A stretch of 32,924 nt of DNA from Firmicutes bacterium CAG:534 (GTDB lineage: Bacteria > Bacillota > Clostridia > Lachnospirales > Lachnospiraceae). The position numbers and the translations under genes were made by a program. The DNA is taken from the NCBI GenBank assembly GCA_000436115.1, contig FR894562.1, positions 129,184 to 162,107 on the forward strand, given 5' to 3'. The notes beneath the pieces are model-generated. The model ran no database searches. It was not told the origin of the DNA and worked only from the letters and a program-made list of their open reading frames with translations. This document shows, piece after piece, positions 1 to 8,923 of this stretch (position 1 is the first letter of the stretch; the number at the start of each line of letters is the position of its first letter).

Positions 1-1
1 G

Positions 2-292
2 GAGGCGGCGGCCTGCGGAAGGCCGGTGCTGGCTACAAACGTAAGCGGGTGCAGGGAAACCTTTCTGGAAGGGAAAAGCGGTATTGGCTTTTCCAAAGAA
101 AGCAGCCAGGATCTGATCCAGGCGATCCGGAAGATCCTCTCCATGACAGAGGAGCAGAGAAGAGATATGGGAGCTGCAGGAAGAGCCTATGTAGAGGAAA
201 GATTTGACAGGCAGATCATTATCGATACCTATGAAAAAGAAATAGAAACCATAAAGGAGAATAGAAAATGGGACTGTACGAGGACATTGTAA
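2..292 (+). CDS. GT4-family glycosyltransferase, C-terminal fragment
   Basis: The gene is cut by the left edge; the first complete codon in frame is at position 2 and about 96 residues remain. The visible part begins EAAACGRPVLATNVSGCRE, which matches the stretch of GT4 (GT-B fold) enzymes starting at the second glutamate of the E-x7-E motif that binds the nucleotide-sugar donor. The C-terminal helix typical of the fold follows. Donor and acceptor cannot be told from this piece. The reading frame runs 25 bases into the next gene (ATG at 268), so the two are probably co-transcribed and translationally coupled. The role is inferred as one sugar transfer in polysaccharide repeat-unit assembly at the cytoplasmic face of the membrane. 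Confidence 0.8.
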   Translation, partial: EAAACGRPVLATNVSGCRETFLEGKSGIGFSKESSQDLIQAIRKILSMTEEQRRDMGAAGRAYVEERFDRQIIIDTYEKEIETIKENRKWDCTRTL

Positions 293-1584
293 CTGGAAAA
301 GAAAAGCTTTCACTGGTGGGACTTGGCTATGTAGGAATGCCCATTGCCGTAGCCTTTGCCAGAAAGATCAAGGTAGTCGGGTTTGACCTCAATGAAAAGA
401 AGATCGAGCTTTATAAAAGCGGCATTGACCCCACTAATGAAGTGGGAAATGAAGTGATTGCAAAGACCACTGTGGAATTTACAGCGGATCCGAGTAAGCT
501 TCGGGAAGCAAAATTTCATATTGTAGCGGTGCCTACTCCGGTCAATGACGATCATACGCCCGACCTGACTCCCGTAGAAGGCGCCAGCAGGATCCTGGGA
601 CAAAACCTTCAAAAGGGTTCTGTTGTCGTATTTGAATCAACCGTATATCCGGGAGTAACAGAGGAGATCTGCGTTCCGATCCTGGAGAAGGAATCCGGGC
701 TGAAATGCGGGGTTGATTTTAAGATCGGATATTCTCCTGAAAGGATCAATCCGGGAGATAAGGTTCATAGGCTGGAGACCATTACCAAGATCGTTTCCGG
801 TATGGATGAGGAAACCTTAAACACCGTTGCCAGCATTTATGAGCTGGTAGTGGAAGCCGGAGTTTACCGTGCTCAGTCCATTAAAGTGGCAGAGGCGGCC
901 AAGGTGATTGAAAACAGCCAAAGAGACATCAATATTGCCTTTATGAACGAACTTTCCATTATCTTTAATAAAATGGGGATCGATACAAAATCCGTGCTGG
1001 AGGCAGCAGGGACTAAGTGGAATTTCCTGAAATTTTATCCGGGACTGGTAGGAGGACACTGTATCGGGGTAGACCCGTATTACCTGACCTATAAGGCAGA
1101 GTCACTTGGATACCATTCCCAGATCATCCTTTCCGGCAGACGGATCAATGATGATATGGGGAAATATGTGGCAGAAAGCCTTGTAAAGAACCTGATCAAG
1201 GCAGATCTTTCCGTTAAAAATGCAAGGGTTGCTATTCTTGGCTTTACTTTTAAGGAAAACTGTCCTGATACCAGAAATACAAAGGTAATTGATATATACA
1301 AAGAGCTTCAGGAATATGGCATCACGCCGATCGTGGTAGACCCGGCAGCAGACGCAGCAGAGGCAGAAAGGCTTTATGGCATTACCTTTGCCCGGATGGA
1401 AGAAGTAAAGGACATGGATGCGGTGATCATTGCGGTTTCCCATAAGCAGTTTTTGACGCTGGATCAGGAAAAGATCTTTTCCTTCTACCGTCAGGAAAAT
1501 GCCAAGAAGGTGCTGGTGGATATTAAGGGCATTTTAGATCGCAGCCAGTATGACACAGAGGATTGCATATACTTTAGATTATAA
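268..1584 (+). CDS. tviB: UDP-N-acetylhexosamine 6-dehydrogenase (TviB/WbpO-like)
   Basis: This 438-residue nucleotide-sugar dehydrogenase is predicted to oxidise C6 of UDP-GlcNAc or UDP-GalNAc to the uronic acid using two NAD+. The Rossmann motif GLGYVG is at residues 18-23. The catalytic cysteine is C265 in GGHCIGVDPYY. The family features VPTP, ESTVYPG and SPERINPGDK are all present, and length is normal. The pattern closely recalls TviB of the Salmonella Vi capsule locus from memory; WecC-type ManNAc dehydrogenases or plain UDP-glucose dehydrogenases are less likely. The next gene is a TviC-like epimerase, which supports UDP-GlcNAcA/UDP-GalNAcA production. The start is preceded by AAAGGAG at about 254-260 and lies inside the end of the upstream GT4 gene. 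The exact hexosamine substrate is inferred. Confidence 0.88.
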   Translation: MGLYEDIVTGKEKLSLVGLGYVGMPIAVAFARKIKVVGFDLNEKKIELYKSGIDPTNEVGNEVIAKTTVEFTADPSKLREAKFHIVAVPTPVNDDHTPDLTPVEGASRILGQNLQKGSVVVFESTVYPGVTEEICVPILEKESGLKCGVDFKIGYSPERINPGDKVHRLETITKIVSGMDEETLNTVASIYELVVEAGVYRAQSIKVAEAAKVIENSQRDINIAFMNELSIIFNKMGIDTKSVLEAAGTKWNFLKFYPGLVGGHCIGVDPYYLTYKAESLGYHSQIILSGRRINDDMGKYVAESLVKNLIKADLSVKNARVAILGFTFKENCPDTRNTKVIDIYKELQEYGITPIVVDPAADAAEAERLYGITFARMEEVKDMDAVIIAVSHKQFLTLDQEKIFSFYRQENAKKVLVDIKGILDRSQYDTEDCIYFRL

Positions 1585-1608
1585 GGGATGATAAGGAGAA
1601 AGCGGGAA

Positions 1609-2583
1609 ATGGGATATCAAAACCTGAAATTTGACAAAGACAGTGTGTTTTTGGTTACGGGAGGCGCCGGATTTATCGGTTCCAATCTGTGTGAAGCCCT
1701 AACGGATATGGGATATCAGGTCAGATGCCTGGATGATCTGTCCACCGGGCATATTGAAAACGTAAAGTTTTTAGAGGAGCGGCCCAATTACACCTTTATC
1801 AGGGGCGATATCAAGGATCTGGATACCTGTATGAAGGCCTGTGAAGGAGTCACCTATGTGATGAACCAGGCAGCCTGGGGTTCTGTGCCAAGAAGCATTG
1901 AAATGCCGCTTTTCTATGAGCAGAATAATATTATGGGAACACTGAACATGATGGAGGCAGCCAGACAAAATGGCGTGAAAAAGTTCGTATATGCCTCCAG
2001 TTCTTCCGTATATGGGGATCATCCTGTTCTGCCCAAAAAGGAGGGACAGGAAGGAAACCTTTTATCTCCCTATGCGCTGACCAAGCGTGTGGATGAGGAA
2101 TATGGAAAGCTTTATAAGAAGCTGTATGGGCTTGATACCTACGGACTGCGTTATTTTAACGTGTTTGGGCGCAGACAGGATCCTAACGGCGCCTATGCAG
2201 CTGTAATCCCCAAATTTATCAGACAGCTCTTACATGGAGAAGTTCCCACGATCAACGGGGATGGAAAGCAGTCAAGAGATTTTACCTACATTGATAATGT
2301 GATCGAGGCAAATATGAAGGCATGTCTCGCACCTTCAGAGGCAGCAGGCCAGGCATTCAATATTGCCTATGGAGGAAGAGAGTATCTGATTGATATTTAC
2401 TATGATCTTTGTAAGGCGCTTGATAAAAAGGTGGAGCCACATTTCGGACCGGACCGTGCAGGGGATATCAAGCATTCCAATGCGGATATTTCCAAGGCCA
2501 GAGAGCTTCTTTCCTATGATCCGGACTATGATTTTGCAAAGGGAATTGCACTGGCCATCGACTGGTACAAGGAGAATTTATAG
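1609..2583 (+). CDS. tviC: UDP-GlcNAc(A) C4-epimerase, TviC/WbpP-like SDR enzyme
   Basis: This is an extended short-chain dehydrogenase/reductase of 324 residues, predicted to interconvert gluco and galacto forms of UDP-N-acetylhexosamine or its uronate. It has TGGAGFIG (residues 17-24) for NAD, a serine-rich stretch at residues 130-133, and the catalytic pair Y155 and K159 (SPYALTK). The segments GSVPRS and YGDHP are shared with TviC/WbpP-type enzymes that act on N-acetylated sugars. The start is placed at ATG 1609 rather than the in-frame ATG at 1588, because AAGGAG at 1593-1598 precedes 1609 while 1588 has only a weak site; the longer form would add seven residues. Following the dehydrogenase by 24 bases, it most likely completes a UDP-GalNAcA pathway. 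Confidence 0.85.
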   Translation: MGYQNLKFDKDSVFLVTGGAGFIGSNLCEALTDMGYQVRCLDDLSTGHIENVKFLEERPNYTFIRGDIKDLDTCMKACEGVTYVMNQAAWGSVPRSIEMPLFYEQNNIMGTLNMMEAARQNGVKKFVYASSSSVYGDHPVLPKKEGQEGNLLSPYALTKRVDEEYGKLYKKLYGLDTYGLRYFNVFGRRQDPNGAYAAVIPKFIRQLLHGEVPTINGDGKQSRDFTYIDNVIEANMKACLAPSEAAGQAFNIAYGGREYLIDIYYDLCKALDKKVEPHFGPDRAGDIKHSNADISKARELLSYDPDYDFAKGIALAIDWYKENL

Positions 2584-2595
2584 GAGAAGGATTGC

Positions 2596-3339
2596 GTGAA
2601 AATAGCGGTAAGACTAGATGATATTACGCCGGATATGGATTGGGAGCGTTTCCTTGCAGTAAAAAAGCTGCTGGACCGCTACAAAATCAAACCGCTGATC
2701 GGTGTGATCCCGGATAACCGGGATGAGAATATAAAAGGAAAAGAAACAGGAGAGCATCCGGAGTTCTGGTCCTATATGCAGGAACTGAAATCTGAGGGCT
2801 GGGTAATTGCCATGCATGGCTTCCAGCACCGGTACACGACCCAAAAAGGAGGGTGCTTTCCCTTAAATGCCTTTTCTGAATTTGCAGGCCTGCCCTATGA
2901 AAAGCAGCGGTCAATGCTTCAGACGGGCAAAGAGATTCTGTCCCAAAAGGGGATGGAAACAGAAATTTTTATGGCTCCAGCTCACTCTTATGACAAAAAT
3001 ACTTTGCGGGCGCTGAAAGAGACCGGGTTTGCGGGGCTGACAGACGGCTTTGGCTCCGCTCCCTATTTGTGGAAGGAGCTTACTTTTTATCCCATTTCTT
3101 TTCAGCTTGGACGAACCCTCAGAAAGAAAAAGGGCTTCTCTACCATGGTATTGCATGCAGGGACGATGACAGATGAGGATTTGAAAAGGGTAGAGAACTA
3201 TTTTCAGATGCCGGAGCCGGAGTGGATCTCCTTTTCAGAGTATTTGAAAATGGCTCCGAAAAAAAGGCAGCTTTTTGCGAGGCTTTGGGAATTTATGCTG
3301 GCCAAGGCAAAGCACCTGCTTGTGCAGATCAGAAGGTAG
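2596..3339 (+). CDS. DUF2334 / polysaccharide deacetylase-like protein
   Basis: This is a 247-residue protein of the polysaccharide-deacetylase superfamily, closest to DUF2334. An N-terminal strand ends in the metal-binding pair D8-D9, and the second metal motif H74-x3-H78 occurs in MHGFQH. The later APAHSYD and VLHAG segments fit strands of the barrel. No signal peptide or membrane segment is visible, so it probably acts in the cytoplasm, perhaps removing an acetyl group from an N-acetylated nucleotide sugar or lipid-linked intermediate; that role is inference. The start is GTG at 2596 with AGGAGAAGG at 2582-2590 directly upstream. It follows the epimerase by 12 bases and precedes a membrane protein by 15 bases, in the same operon. 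Confidence 0.75.
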   Translation: MKIAVRLDDITPDMDWERFLAVKKLLDRYKIKPLIGVIPDNRDENIKGKETGEHPEFWSYMQELKSEGWVIAMHGFQHRYTTQKGGCFPLNAFSEFAGLPYEKQRSMLQTGKEILSQKGMETEIFMAPAHSYDKNTLRALKETGFAGLTDGFGSAPYLWKELTFYPISFQLGRTLRKKKGFSTMVLHAGTMTDEDLKRVENYFQMPEPEWISFSEYLKMAPKKRQLFARLWEFMLAKAKHLLVQIRR

Positions 3340-3354
3340 GAAAGGAGAGCCACA

Positions 3355-4719
3355 GTGAGGGATAAGAAAACAGGATGGAAATGGCTTATGCTCGGCGTGA
3401 GCATGGGCTTTTATCTTTTTTTTGCTTTTTATGATGGAACTGTTATCTGTGTGGATTCTCCTACCTACATTAACTGGGAAAGCTCAAGGGAACCTCTTTA
3501 TCCTCTGTTTTTGGCTTTGCTGCGTTTCCTCTTGGGAGGCACAGGGGAGGGCTATCTTTTTGGGGTGGTTTTGCTCCAGAGCATTCTGGCCGGTATTTCT
3601 GCTTTTGCGCTTTCAGAGTATTTGCGGCAGGAATGCAGGCTGAAGGAGGTTGAGGCCTTTTTTCTGCTGCTGATCCCTATGGCCGTGTCTTTGCTGTGCA
3701 GATATGCGGCAGGAAGAGGCTCCATGTACTCGAACAGTATTCTGACAGAGGGGATTGCCGTGTCAGGATACCTTCTTTTCTTTCGTTATCTGATGGAATT
3801 TGTTTTTCACCATACCAGAAAAGGACTGCTTTGCGGCGCCTTTTTGGCATTTCTTCTTTATCTGACCAGAAAGCAGATGATCCTCTGCCTTTTTATGCTG
3901 GGAGCTGCGATCCTCTATGTGTATGGAGCAAAGAAAAAGAAGTGGCTGCGCAGCATGGCGCTTTTTGCAGCCTGCCTGATAGGCGTTTTGGGGAGTGCGA
4001 AGCTTGTAGACGGCGCAAGCAATTACCTGTTCAGGGGAAGGATCATGACCCATACCAGCGACGTAAGGTTTCTGGCAACAGTAGGGTTTTATACAGCAGG
4101 CAGGGAAGATGGGGAGCTGTTTGCTGAAAAGGAGATCAGGGAACTGTTTTATGAGATTTATGATCCCTGTGCGGAAAACGATTATCTTATGCCGAAGGAG
4201 CAGGAAAGCTGGACAAACAGAGTATCGCATTTTGCAGATAATTATGATAAGATACAAATTGACACTATGTGGCCTAAGGTAGATGAATTTGTACAAAGAC
4301 AGTATGACTGTACAGGCGAAGAGATTAACCTGCAGGCGGATCGTGTGATGAAGAAATTAGGCAAGTGCCTGCTTTTCCATAACAGTGGGAAAGTACTGCT
4401 TCTCTTTTTTGATAATTTCAGGGAAGGACTTGTGACAACGGTTGCAAAGGTTCATCCGATCCTGAACTGGTACAGCGTATTTATTTACCTGCTTTATGCT
4501 GCGCTATTTGCCTTCCTGATCATCCGGAAGGGAAATCAGAGGATCCTTCTCTTTGCAGGAAGCGTACTGGTATCTGTTTTAGGCAATGTAGGACTTGTTT
4601 CGCTTGTAATCTTTTGTCAGTCAAGATATACCATCTATAATATGGCCTTATTTTATTCGGGATTGTTCTTGCTGGGCAGGGAAAGCCTGCAGCAAATAAA
4701 GCAGATAAGGAAAAGGTAG
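3355..4719 (+). CDS. polytopic membrane protein, GT-C-like candidate
   Basis: This 454-residue protein starts at GTG 3355 behind AAAGGAG (3341-3347). It has hydrophobic segments at roughly residues 9-27, 48-86, 100-115, 130-150, 158-190 and 198-215, then a polar stretch at about 220-345 with a conserved-looking DTMWPK region, and further membrane segments at about 375-440. An acidic residue in the first outer loop (VDSPTYINW) followed by REPLYPLFLALL resembles the layout of polyprenyl-phosphate-dependent GT-C enzymes such as the PMT/ArnT group. I do not recognise a named family. A GT-C transferase adding a sugar outside the cell is my best guess; a Wzy-like polymerase is an alternative. It sits between the deacetylase-like gene and a GT4 gene. 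Confidence 0.6.
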   Translation: MRDKKTGWKWLMLGVSMGFYLFFAFYDGTVICVDSPTYINWESSREPLYPLFLALLRFLLGGTGEGYLFGVVLLQSILAGISAFALSEYLRQECRLKEVEAFFLLLIPMAVSLLCRYAAGRGSMYSNSILTEGIAVSGYLLFFRYLMEFVFHHTRKGLLCGAFLAFLLYLTRKQMILCLFMLGAAILYVYGAKKKKWLRSMALFAACLIGVLGSAKLVDGASNYLFRGRIMTHTSDVRFLATVGFYTAGREDGELFAEKEIRELFYEIYDPCAENDYLMPKEQESWTNRVSHFADNYDKIQIDTMWPKVDEFVQRQYDCTGEEINLQADRVMKKLGKCLLFHNSGKVLLLFFDNFREGLVTTVAKVHPILNWYSVFIYLLYAALFAFLIIRKGNQRILLFAGSVLVSVLGNVGLVSLVIFCQSRYTIYNMALFYSGLFLLGRESLQQIKQIRKR

Positions 4720-4725
4720 TCAGGT

Positions 4726-5847
4726 ATGAAGGAACCCATCAGAATACTGCATGTCCTGGGAAATACAAACCTTGGCGGGGCAGAGAGCAGAACCATGGAT
4801 CTATATCGTCATATAGACAGAGAAAGGGTGCAGTTTGACTTTCTGGTCCATACGGAGCAGGAAGGTCATTTTGATAAGGAAATTTTGGAACTGGGAGGAC
4901 ATGTTTATCGTGTTCCCCGTTTTCGTATGTATAACTTTTTTTCCTATCGGAAAGCAGTCAAAGACTTTTTCAGGGAGCATCATGAGTTCGGAGCCGTACA
5001 GGGGCATATGACCAGTACGGCTGCCATCTATCTGCCCATCGCCAAAAAAGCGGGAGTGCCCGTCACCATTGCCCATGCAAGAAGCGCAGGGGTAGATCGG
5101 GGCATCAAGGGAAGGATGACGCGGATCCTCCGCCGTTCTTTATGGAAGAAGGCAGATTATTTATTTACCTGTTCAAAGCTTGCGGGGATTTCGGTGTTTG
5201 GAAAGAAAGCTGTGGAGGAAGGGCGCACGGTATTTATCCCCAATGCCATTGACTGTGAGAAGTTTGCTTTCAGGGAAGAAACCAGAACAAAAATGCGCAG
5301 GGAGCTTTCACTTTCAGACCGGTATGTGATCGGTCATGTGGGACGTTTCCATTATGCCAAAAATCACGAATACCTGCTTAGGGTTTTTGCAGCTTTATGT
5401 AAGGAAAAACCGGAGATGGACTTTGTACTTCTGCTTCTGGGCGAAGGACAGGGCATGGAGGGTATCCGGAAGCTTTCTGAAGAGCTGCAGATAGGAGATA
5501 AGGTGATCTTTGCAGGAAACAGAACGAATGTCAGCGATTATTATCAGGCCATGGACTATGTTGTTTACCCTTCCAGATATGAGGGGCTTCCCGGCAGCAT
5601 TGTTGAGGCTCAGTGTGCGGGGCTGAAGTGCCTGATGTCAGACAGGATCTGCCAGGAAGTAATCGCCACAGAGCTTGTAACAACCATGGATATTGATAAG
5701 GATCCGGTCAGGTGGGCGGCATATCTGGCAGGACAGCTTTATTATGACAGAACGGATCATGCCGGACAGATGCGGGCTGCGGGATTTGACGTAACCTGTC
5801 AGGCAGAGAAAATGATGAAATTTTACGAAACAGGGAAATGGGTATGA
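4726..5847 (+). CDS. GT4-family glycosyltransferase, EpsF-like
   Basis: This is a full-length GT-B retaining glycosyltransferase of 373 residues. The N-terminal acceptor domain opens with LHVLGNTNLGGAESR, the glycine-rich loop typical of GT4 and resembling Bacillus EpsF. The C-terminal donor domain has HVGRFHYAKNHEYLL and the E-x7-E motif EGLPGSIVE. No membrane segment is seen, so it should act at the cytoplasmic face on a lipid-linked acceptor. The sugar donor cannot be read from sequence. The stop overlaps the next start in an ATGA (5844-5847), implying translational coupling. The upstream gene ends six bases before the ATG at 4726. Family assignment is firm; the specific transfer is unknown. 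Confidence 0.88.
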   Translation: MKEPIRILHVLGNTNLGGAESRTMDLYRHIDRERVQFDFLVHTEQEGHFDKEILELGGHVYRVPRFRMYNFFSYRKAVKDFFREHHEFGAVQGHMTSTAAIYLPIAKKAGVPVTIAHARSAGVDRGIKGRMTRILRRSLWKKADYLFTCSKLAGISVFGKKAVEEGRTVFIPNAIDCEKFAFREETRTKMRRELSLSDRYVIGHVGRFHYAKNHEYLLRVFAALCKEKPEMDFVLLLLGEGQGMEGIRKLSEELQIGDKVIFAGNRTNVSDYYQAMDYVVYPSRYEGLPGSIVEAQCAGLKCLMSDRICQEVIATELVTTMDIDKDPVRWAAYLAGQLYYDRTDHAGQMRAAGFDVTCQAEKMMKFYETGKWV

Positions 5848-7025
5848 AAAATGTAATGCTGATAACGCCTATGCTGCATCAGGGCGGATTTGAAAGGATC
5901 TGTGTGATGACGGCAAGACTTCTTGAGGCAGACTATGATGTGACCATCGTAGTATTTTCCATGGAGGATATTGCCTTTGATATTTCAAATCTTAAAGTGA
6001 TAAATCTTGACCTGAAATCAAGGCCGGGCAGGCTTGCAAAGGTGATAAATGTTTTAAGGCGGAGCAGAAAGCTGACAAAGCTTCAGAAAAATCTGAATAC
6101 AGATGTTTCTTACAGTTTTGGCATGACGGCAAATATTGCCAATGCTTTGACTGGTGGAGCAAAGAAAAAGATCTGTGCCTGTCACTCCTTTGAAGAAATA
6201 AAAAACGGACGTTATATGAAACTTATAGGAAAAAAAGCTGATCTTCTTTTCTGCTGTGCCAAGAAGATGACGGATCTTGCCGTGAAGCAGTATGGCTTTT
6301 CCAATATAGAAACTCTTTGGAATCCATGTGATACGGAAGAAGTAAGAGAACAAAGCAGGAAGGGAAATAAGGAGGAACTGACCTTCTTTGAAGAGGAAAA
6401 GCCGGTTTTTGTTTCCATGGGCAGGGAAGATGAGGTAAAAGGTTTCTGGCATCTTCTAAAGGCTTTTCGGAGGGTATCTGAAAGCCTGCCGGATGCAAAG
6501 CTTGCAGTGATCGGAGAAGGAAGTTTTGAAAAATACAAGGCGTTAGCAAGAGAGCTTCAAATTGAGGAAAGAATATGGTTTACAGGACTTAAAAAAAATC
6601 CTTTCCCCTACCTTGCAAAAGGAAAGGCCTATGTCCTTTCTTCTATCAGCGAGGGGCTTCCCAATGCTCTGGTGGAGGCTCTTTCCCTGTCGCTTCCGGT
6701 CATATCTGTAAACTGTTTATCGGGACCTGCAGAAATCCTTCATGAAAACTGGCAGGAGGCAGAAGAAAAAAAGGAATATTTTGAGGCGGATTATGGCATA
6801 TTGACGCCGGCTGTATCTCAAACGCCTGATTTTCAGGCAAAATGGCAAAATGAAGGAAAGCTTATTGAGCTGGAAAGGGAAGAGGAGATCCTGGCTGAGG
6901 CAATGCTGCGCATAGCCACTGATGAAGAACTGTGCCGGCATTATAAGGAAAGAGGGAGCTGCAGGGCAGAGGATTTTTCAAAAGAGAAATATAAAAAGAA
7001 ACTGATTGCGGATATGGAAGGATAA
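5844..7025 (+). CDS. GT4-family glycosyltransferase
   Basis: This is a 393-residue GT-B glycosyltransferase. The N-terminus has the glycine loop in TPMLHQGGFERICVMTARLL. The C-terminal domain has SMGREDEVKGFWHLLKAF and the E-x7-E motif EGLPNALVE, followed by SGPAEIL. I chose ATG 5844, which overlaps the previous stop as ATGA, over the in-frame ATG at 5838, which would add two residues. A charged insertion near residues 300-315 (EEKKEYFEADYG) follows the donor-binding region and is seen in some family members. The asparagine-synthase-like gene starts two bases after its stop, so the pair is tightly linked. A cytoplasmic role in oligosaccharide assembly is likely; the donor sugar is unknown. 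Confidence 0.87.
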   Translation: MKNVMLITPMLHQGGFERICVMTARLLEADYDVTIVVFSMEDIAFDISNLKVINLDLKSRPGRLAKVINVLRRSRKLTKLQKNLNTDVSYSFGMTANIANALTGGAKKKICACHSFEEIKNGRYMKLIGKKADLLFCCAKKMTDLAVKQYGFSNIETLWNPCDTEEVREQSRKGNKEELTFFEEEKPVFVSMGREDEVKGFWHLLKAFRRVSESLPDAKLAVIGEGSFEKYKALARELQIEERIWFTGLKKNPFPYLAKGKAYVLSSISEGLPNALVEALSLSLPVISVNCLSGPAEILHENWQEAEEKKEYFEADYGILTPAVSQTPDFQAKWQNEGKLIELEREEEILAEAMLRIATDEELCRHYKERGSCRAEDFSKEKYKKKLIADMEG

Positions 7026-7027
7026 AT

Positions 7028-8905
7028 ATGTGCGGAATATGTGGTTTTTACAGTAAAAACAGAATCACGGCCGATCAGCTTACACTGATGAACGATACCA
7101 TGTACCACAGGGGACCGGATGATGCCGGAGCAGAAATTTTTCCGGCAAAAGAAGGGTACTGCGTGGGACTTGCCCAGAGAAGGCTTTCCATTTTGGATCT
7201 TTCCCCTCTGGGACATCAGCCTATGCATAGTAAAGATGGAAGACTTTCCATTGTCTTTAATGGTGAGATCTACAATTTTGCAGAGCTGAAAAAGGAACTG
7301 TCAGATTATCCTTTTTGTTCAAACTGTGATACAGAGGTGATCCTGGCAGCGTACCTGAAATGGGGGATCTCCTGCGTCCATAAGCTTTGCGGAATGTTTG
7401 CCATTGCCCTGTATGACAGACAGGAGGAGACTCTTTATCTTGTGCGGGACCGCATTGGCAAAAAGCCCTTGTATTATTGGGAGGAGGAAGGAAATCTGGT
7501 CTTTGCTTCCGAATTAAAACCCATCATGAGCTGCCCGGGGTTTCAGAGAAAGCTCCGGACAGATGTGATCGCCAGATATTTGTATCATCAGTATTTATGT
7601 GAGCCTGACAGTGTTTTTGAAAATGTGTACAAGGTAAGGCCGGGGGAAATCATCAGCTTTCGCCTGGGAAAGATCCATAAGCAGAAATACTGGGATGTAA
7701 AAGAGGTATATCAGAAGAAAAAAGGAACTTTTACAGGAAATTATGAAGAGGCCAGGCAGGAGCTTTTCACCCTTTTGAAGGCAGCAGTACAAAAAAGGCT
7801 GGTGGCTGATGTACCGGTGGGAACCTTTTTAAGCGGAGGCTTTGATTCTTCCCTGGTCACGGCGCTTGCAGCCAGCGTTTCCGGGGAGCCGGTAAAAACC
7901 TTTTCCATTGGTTTTACGGAAAAGAGGTATAATGAGGCGGAATATGCGGGAAAGGTGGCGCAGTACCTTGGATGTGACCACACAGAGAAATATATCAGTG
8001 AACAGGACATGCTGTCTCTGGTAGAAAGTATACCGGAATATTATGACGAGCCCTTTGCGGACAGCTCCCAGATCCCGTCCATGCTGGTGTCAGAGGTTGC
8101 GAGAAAGCGGGTAACCGTTGCTCTTTCCGGGGATGGCGGAGATGAGTTTTTCTGTGGATATAACATTTATGAGAAGGTAAGACAGGCTCAAAGGCTGGAT
8201 CTTCTGGGAGGAGTGGCAGCTGCGGCCGGAAGGCTTTTTCATATAGAGGATTACTATCCGTTCCGGGTGAGGGTGATCGCCGGAAACCGTGACAAGGAAA
8301 CAAAAACCCAGTTTATTTCCGGCAATTATCAGAAAGCGGCCTTGGATCTGGTAAGCAGAGGGCAGCAGAACAGCCTTCCCTGCGGATATCCGTTTGAAAG
8401 CAGCTATCAGGAGAAGAACTGGCAGGAGAGAAGAATGCTCCTCGATATGGACACATACCTTCCCGGAGATATTCTCTGTAAGGTAGACAGAGCTTCCATG
8501 AAATATTCCCTGGAAGCAAGATGCCCGATCCTGGATACGGCGGTGATGGAATTTGCCATGAGCCTGCCCCATGAATTCAAGTATGAGAAGGGAAAGAAAA
8601 AGAGGATCTTAAAGGATCTTTCCTATGAACTGATCCCCAGGGAGCTTCTTGACAGACCTAAGGTAGGCTTTGGGGTGCCCCTGGATAAATGGCTTCGCGG
8701 AGTACTAAAAGAACAGGTGTTATCATTATCTCAAAGGGAGTTTCTGGAAAAGCAGGGGGTTTTTGAACCGCAGCAGGTGGAGCTCTTTTTAAGAAATTAT
8801 ATGGAAACAGGGGATGGAGGGGCTGGAAGCGGCGCTAATTATTCCCGTATTGTGTGGGCGTATTTTATGTTCCAGAAGTGGTATGAAAGATATATGATGC
8901 CTTAA
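7028..8905 (+). CDS. asnB: AsnB-like glutamine amidotransferase, probable sugar amidation
   Basis: This is a 625-residue class II glutamine amidotransferase fused to an asparagine-synthetase domain. Cys2 (MCGICGFY) is the glutaminase nucleophile and requires removal of Met1. The glutaminase domain covers about residues 1-200 (MYHRGPDDAG, FNGEIYN). The ATP-pyrophosphatase loop is S269-GGFDSS. Later segments FADSSQIP and ALSGDGGDEFF complete the active site. The family makes asparagine, but members inside polysaccharide loci (for example WbpS of Pseudomonas O6 and WbtH of Francisella) amidate hexosaminuronic acids. A uronic-acid pathway lies at 268-2583, so amidation of GalNAcA or GlcNAcA is the preferred inference. 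It has GT4 genes on both sides and a second AsnB-like gene at 11148. A true asparagine synthetase cannot be excluded. Confidence 0.88.
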   Translation: MCGICGFYSKNRITADQLTLMNDTMYHRGPDDAGAEIFPAKEGYCVGLAQRRLSILDLSPLGHQPMHSKDGRLSIVFNGEIYNFAELKKELSDYPFCSNCDTEVILAAYLKWGISCVHKLCGMFAIALYDRQEETLYLVRDRIGKKPLYYWEEEGNLVFASELKPIMSCPGFQRKLRTDVIARYLYHQYLCEPDSVFENVYKVRPGEIISFRLGKIHKQKYWDVKEVYQKKKGTFTGNYEEARQELFTLLKAAVQKRLVADVPVGTFLSGGFDSSLVTALAASVSGEPVKTFSIGFTEKRYNEAEYAGKVAQYLGCDHTEKYISEQDMLSLVESIPEYYDEPFADSSQIPSMLVSEVARKRVTVALSGDGGDEFFCGYNIYEKVRQAQRLDLLGGVAAAAGRLFHIEDYYPFRVRVIAGNRDKETKTQFISGNYQKAALDLVSRGQQNSLPCGYPFESSYQEKNWQERRMLLDMDTYLPGDILCKVDRASMKYSLEARCPILDTAVMEFAMSLPHEFKYEKGKKKRILKDLSYELIPRELLDRPKVGFGVPLDKWLRGVLKEQVLSLSQREFLEKQGVFEPQQVELFLRNYMETGDGGAGSGANYSRIVWAYFMFQKWYERYMMP

Positions 8906-8923
8906 GGGCAAAGAGGAGAGGCT

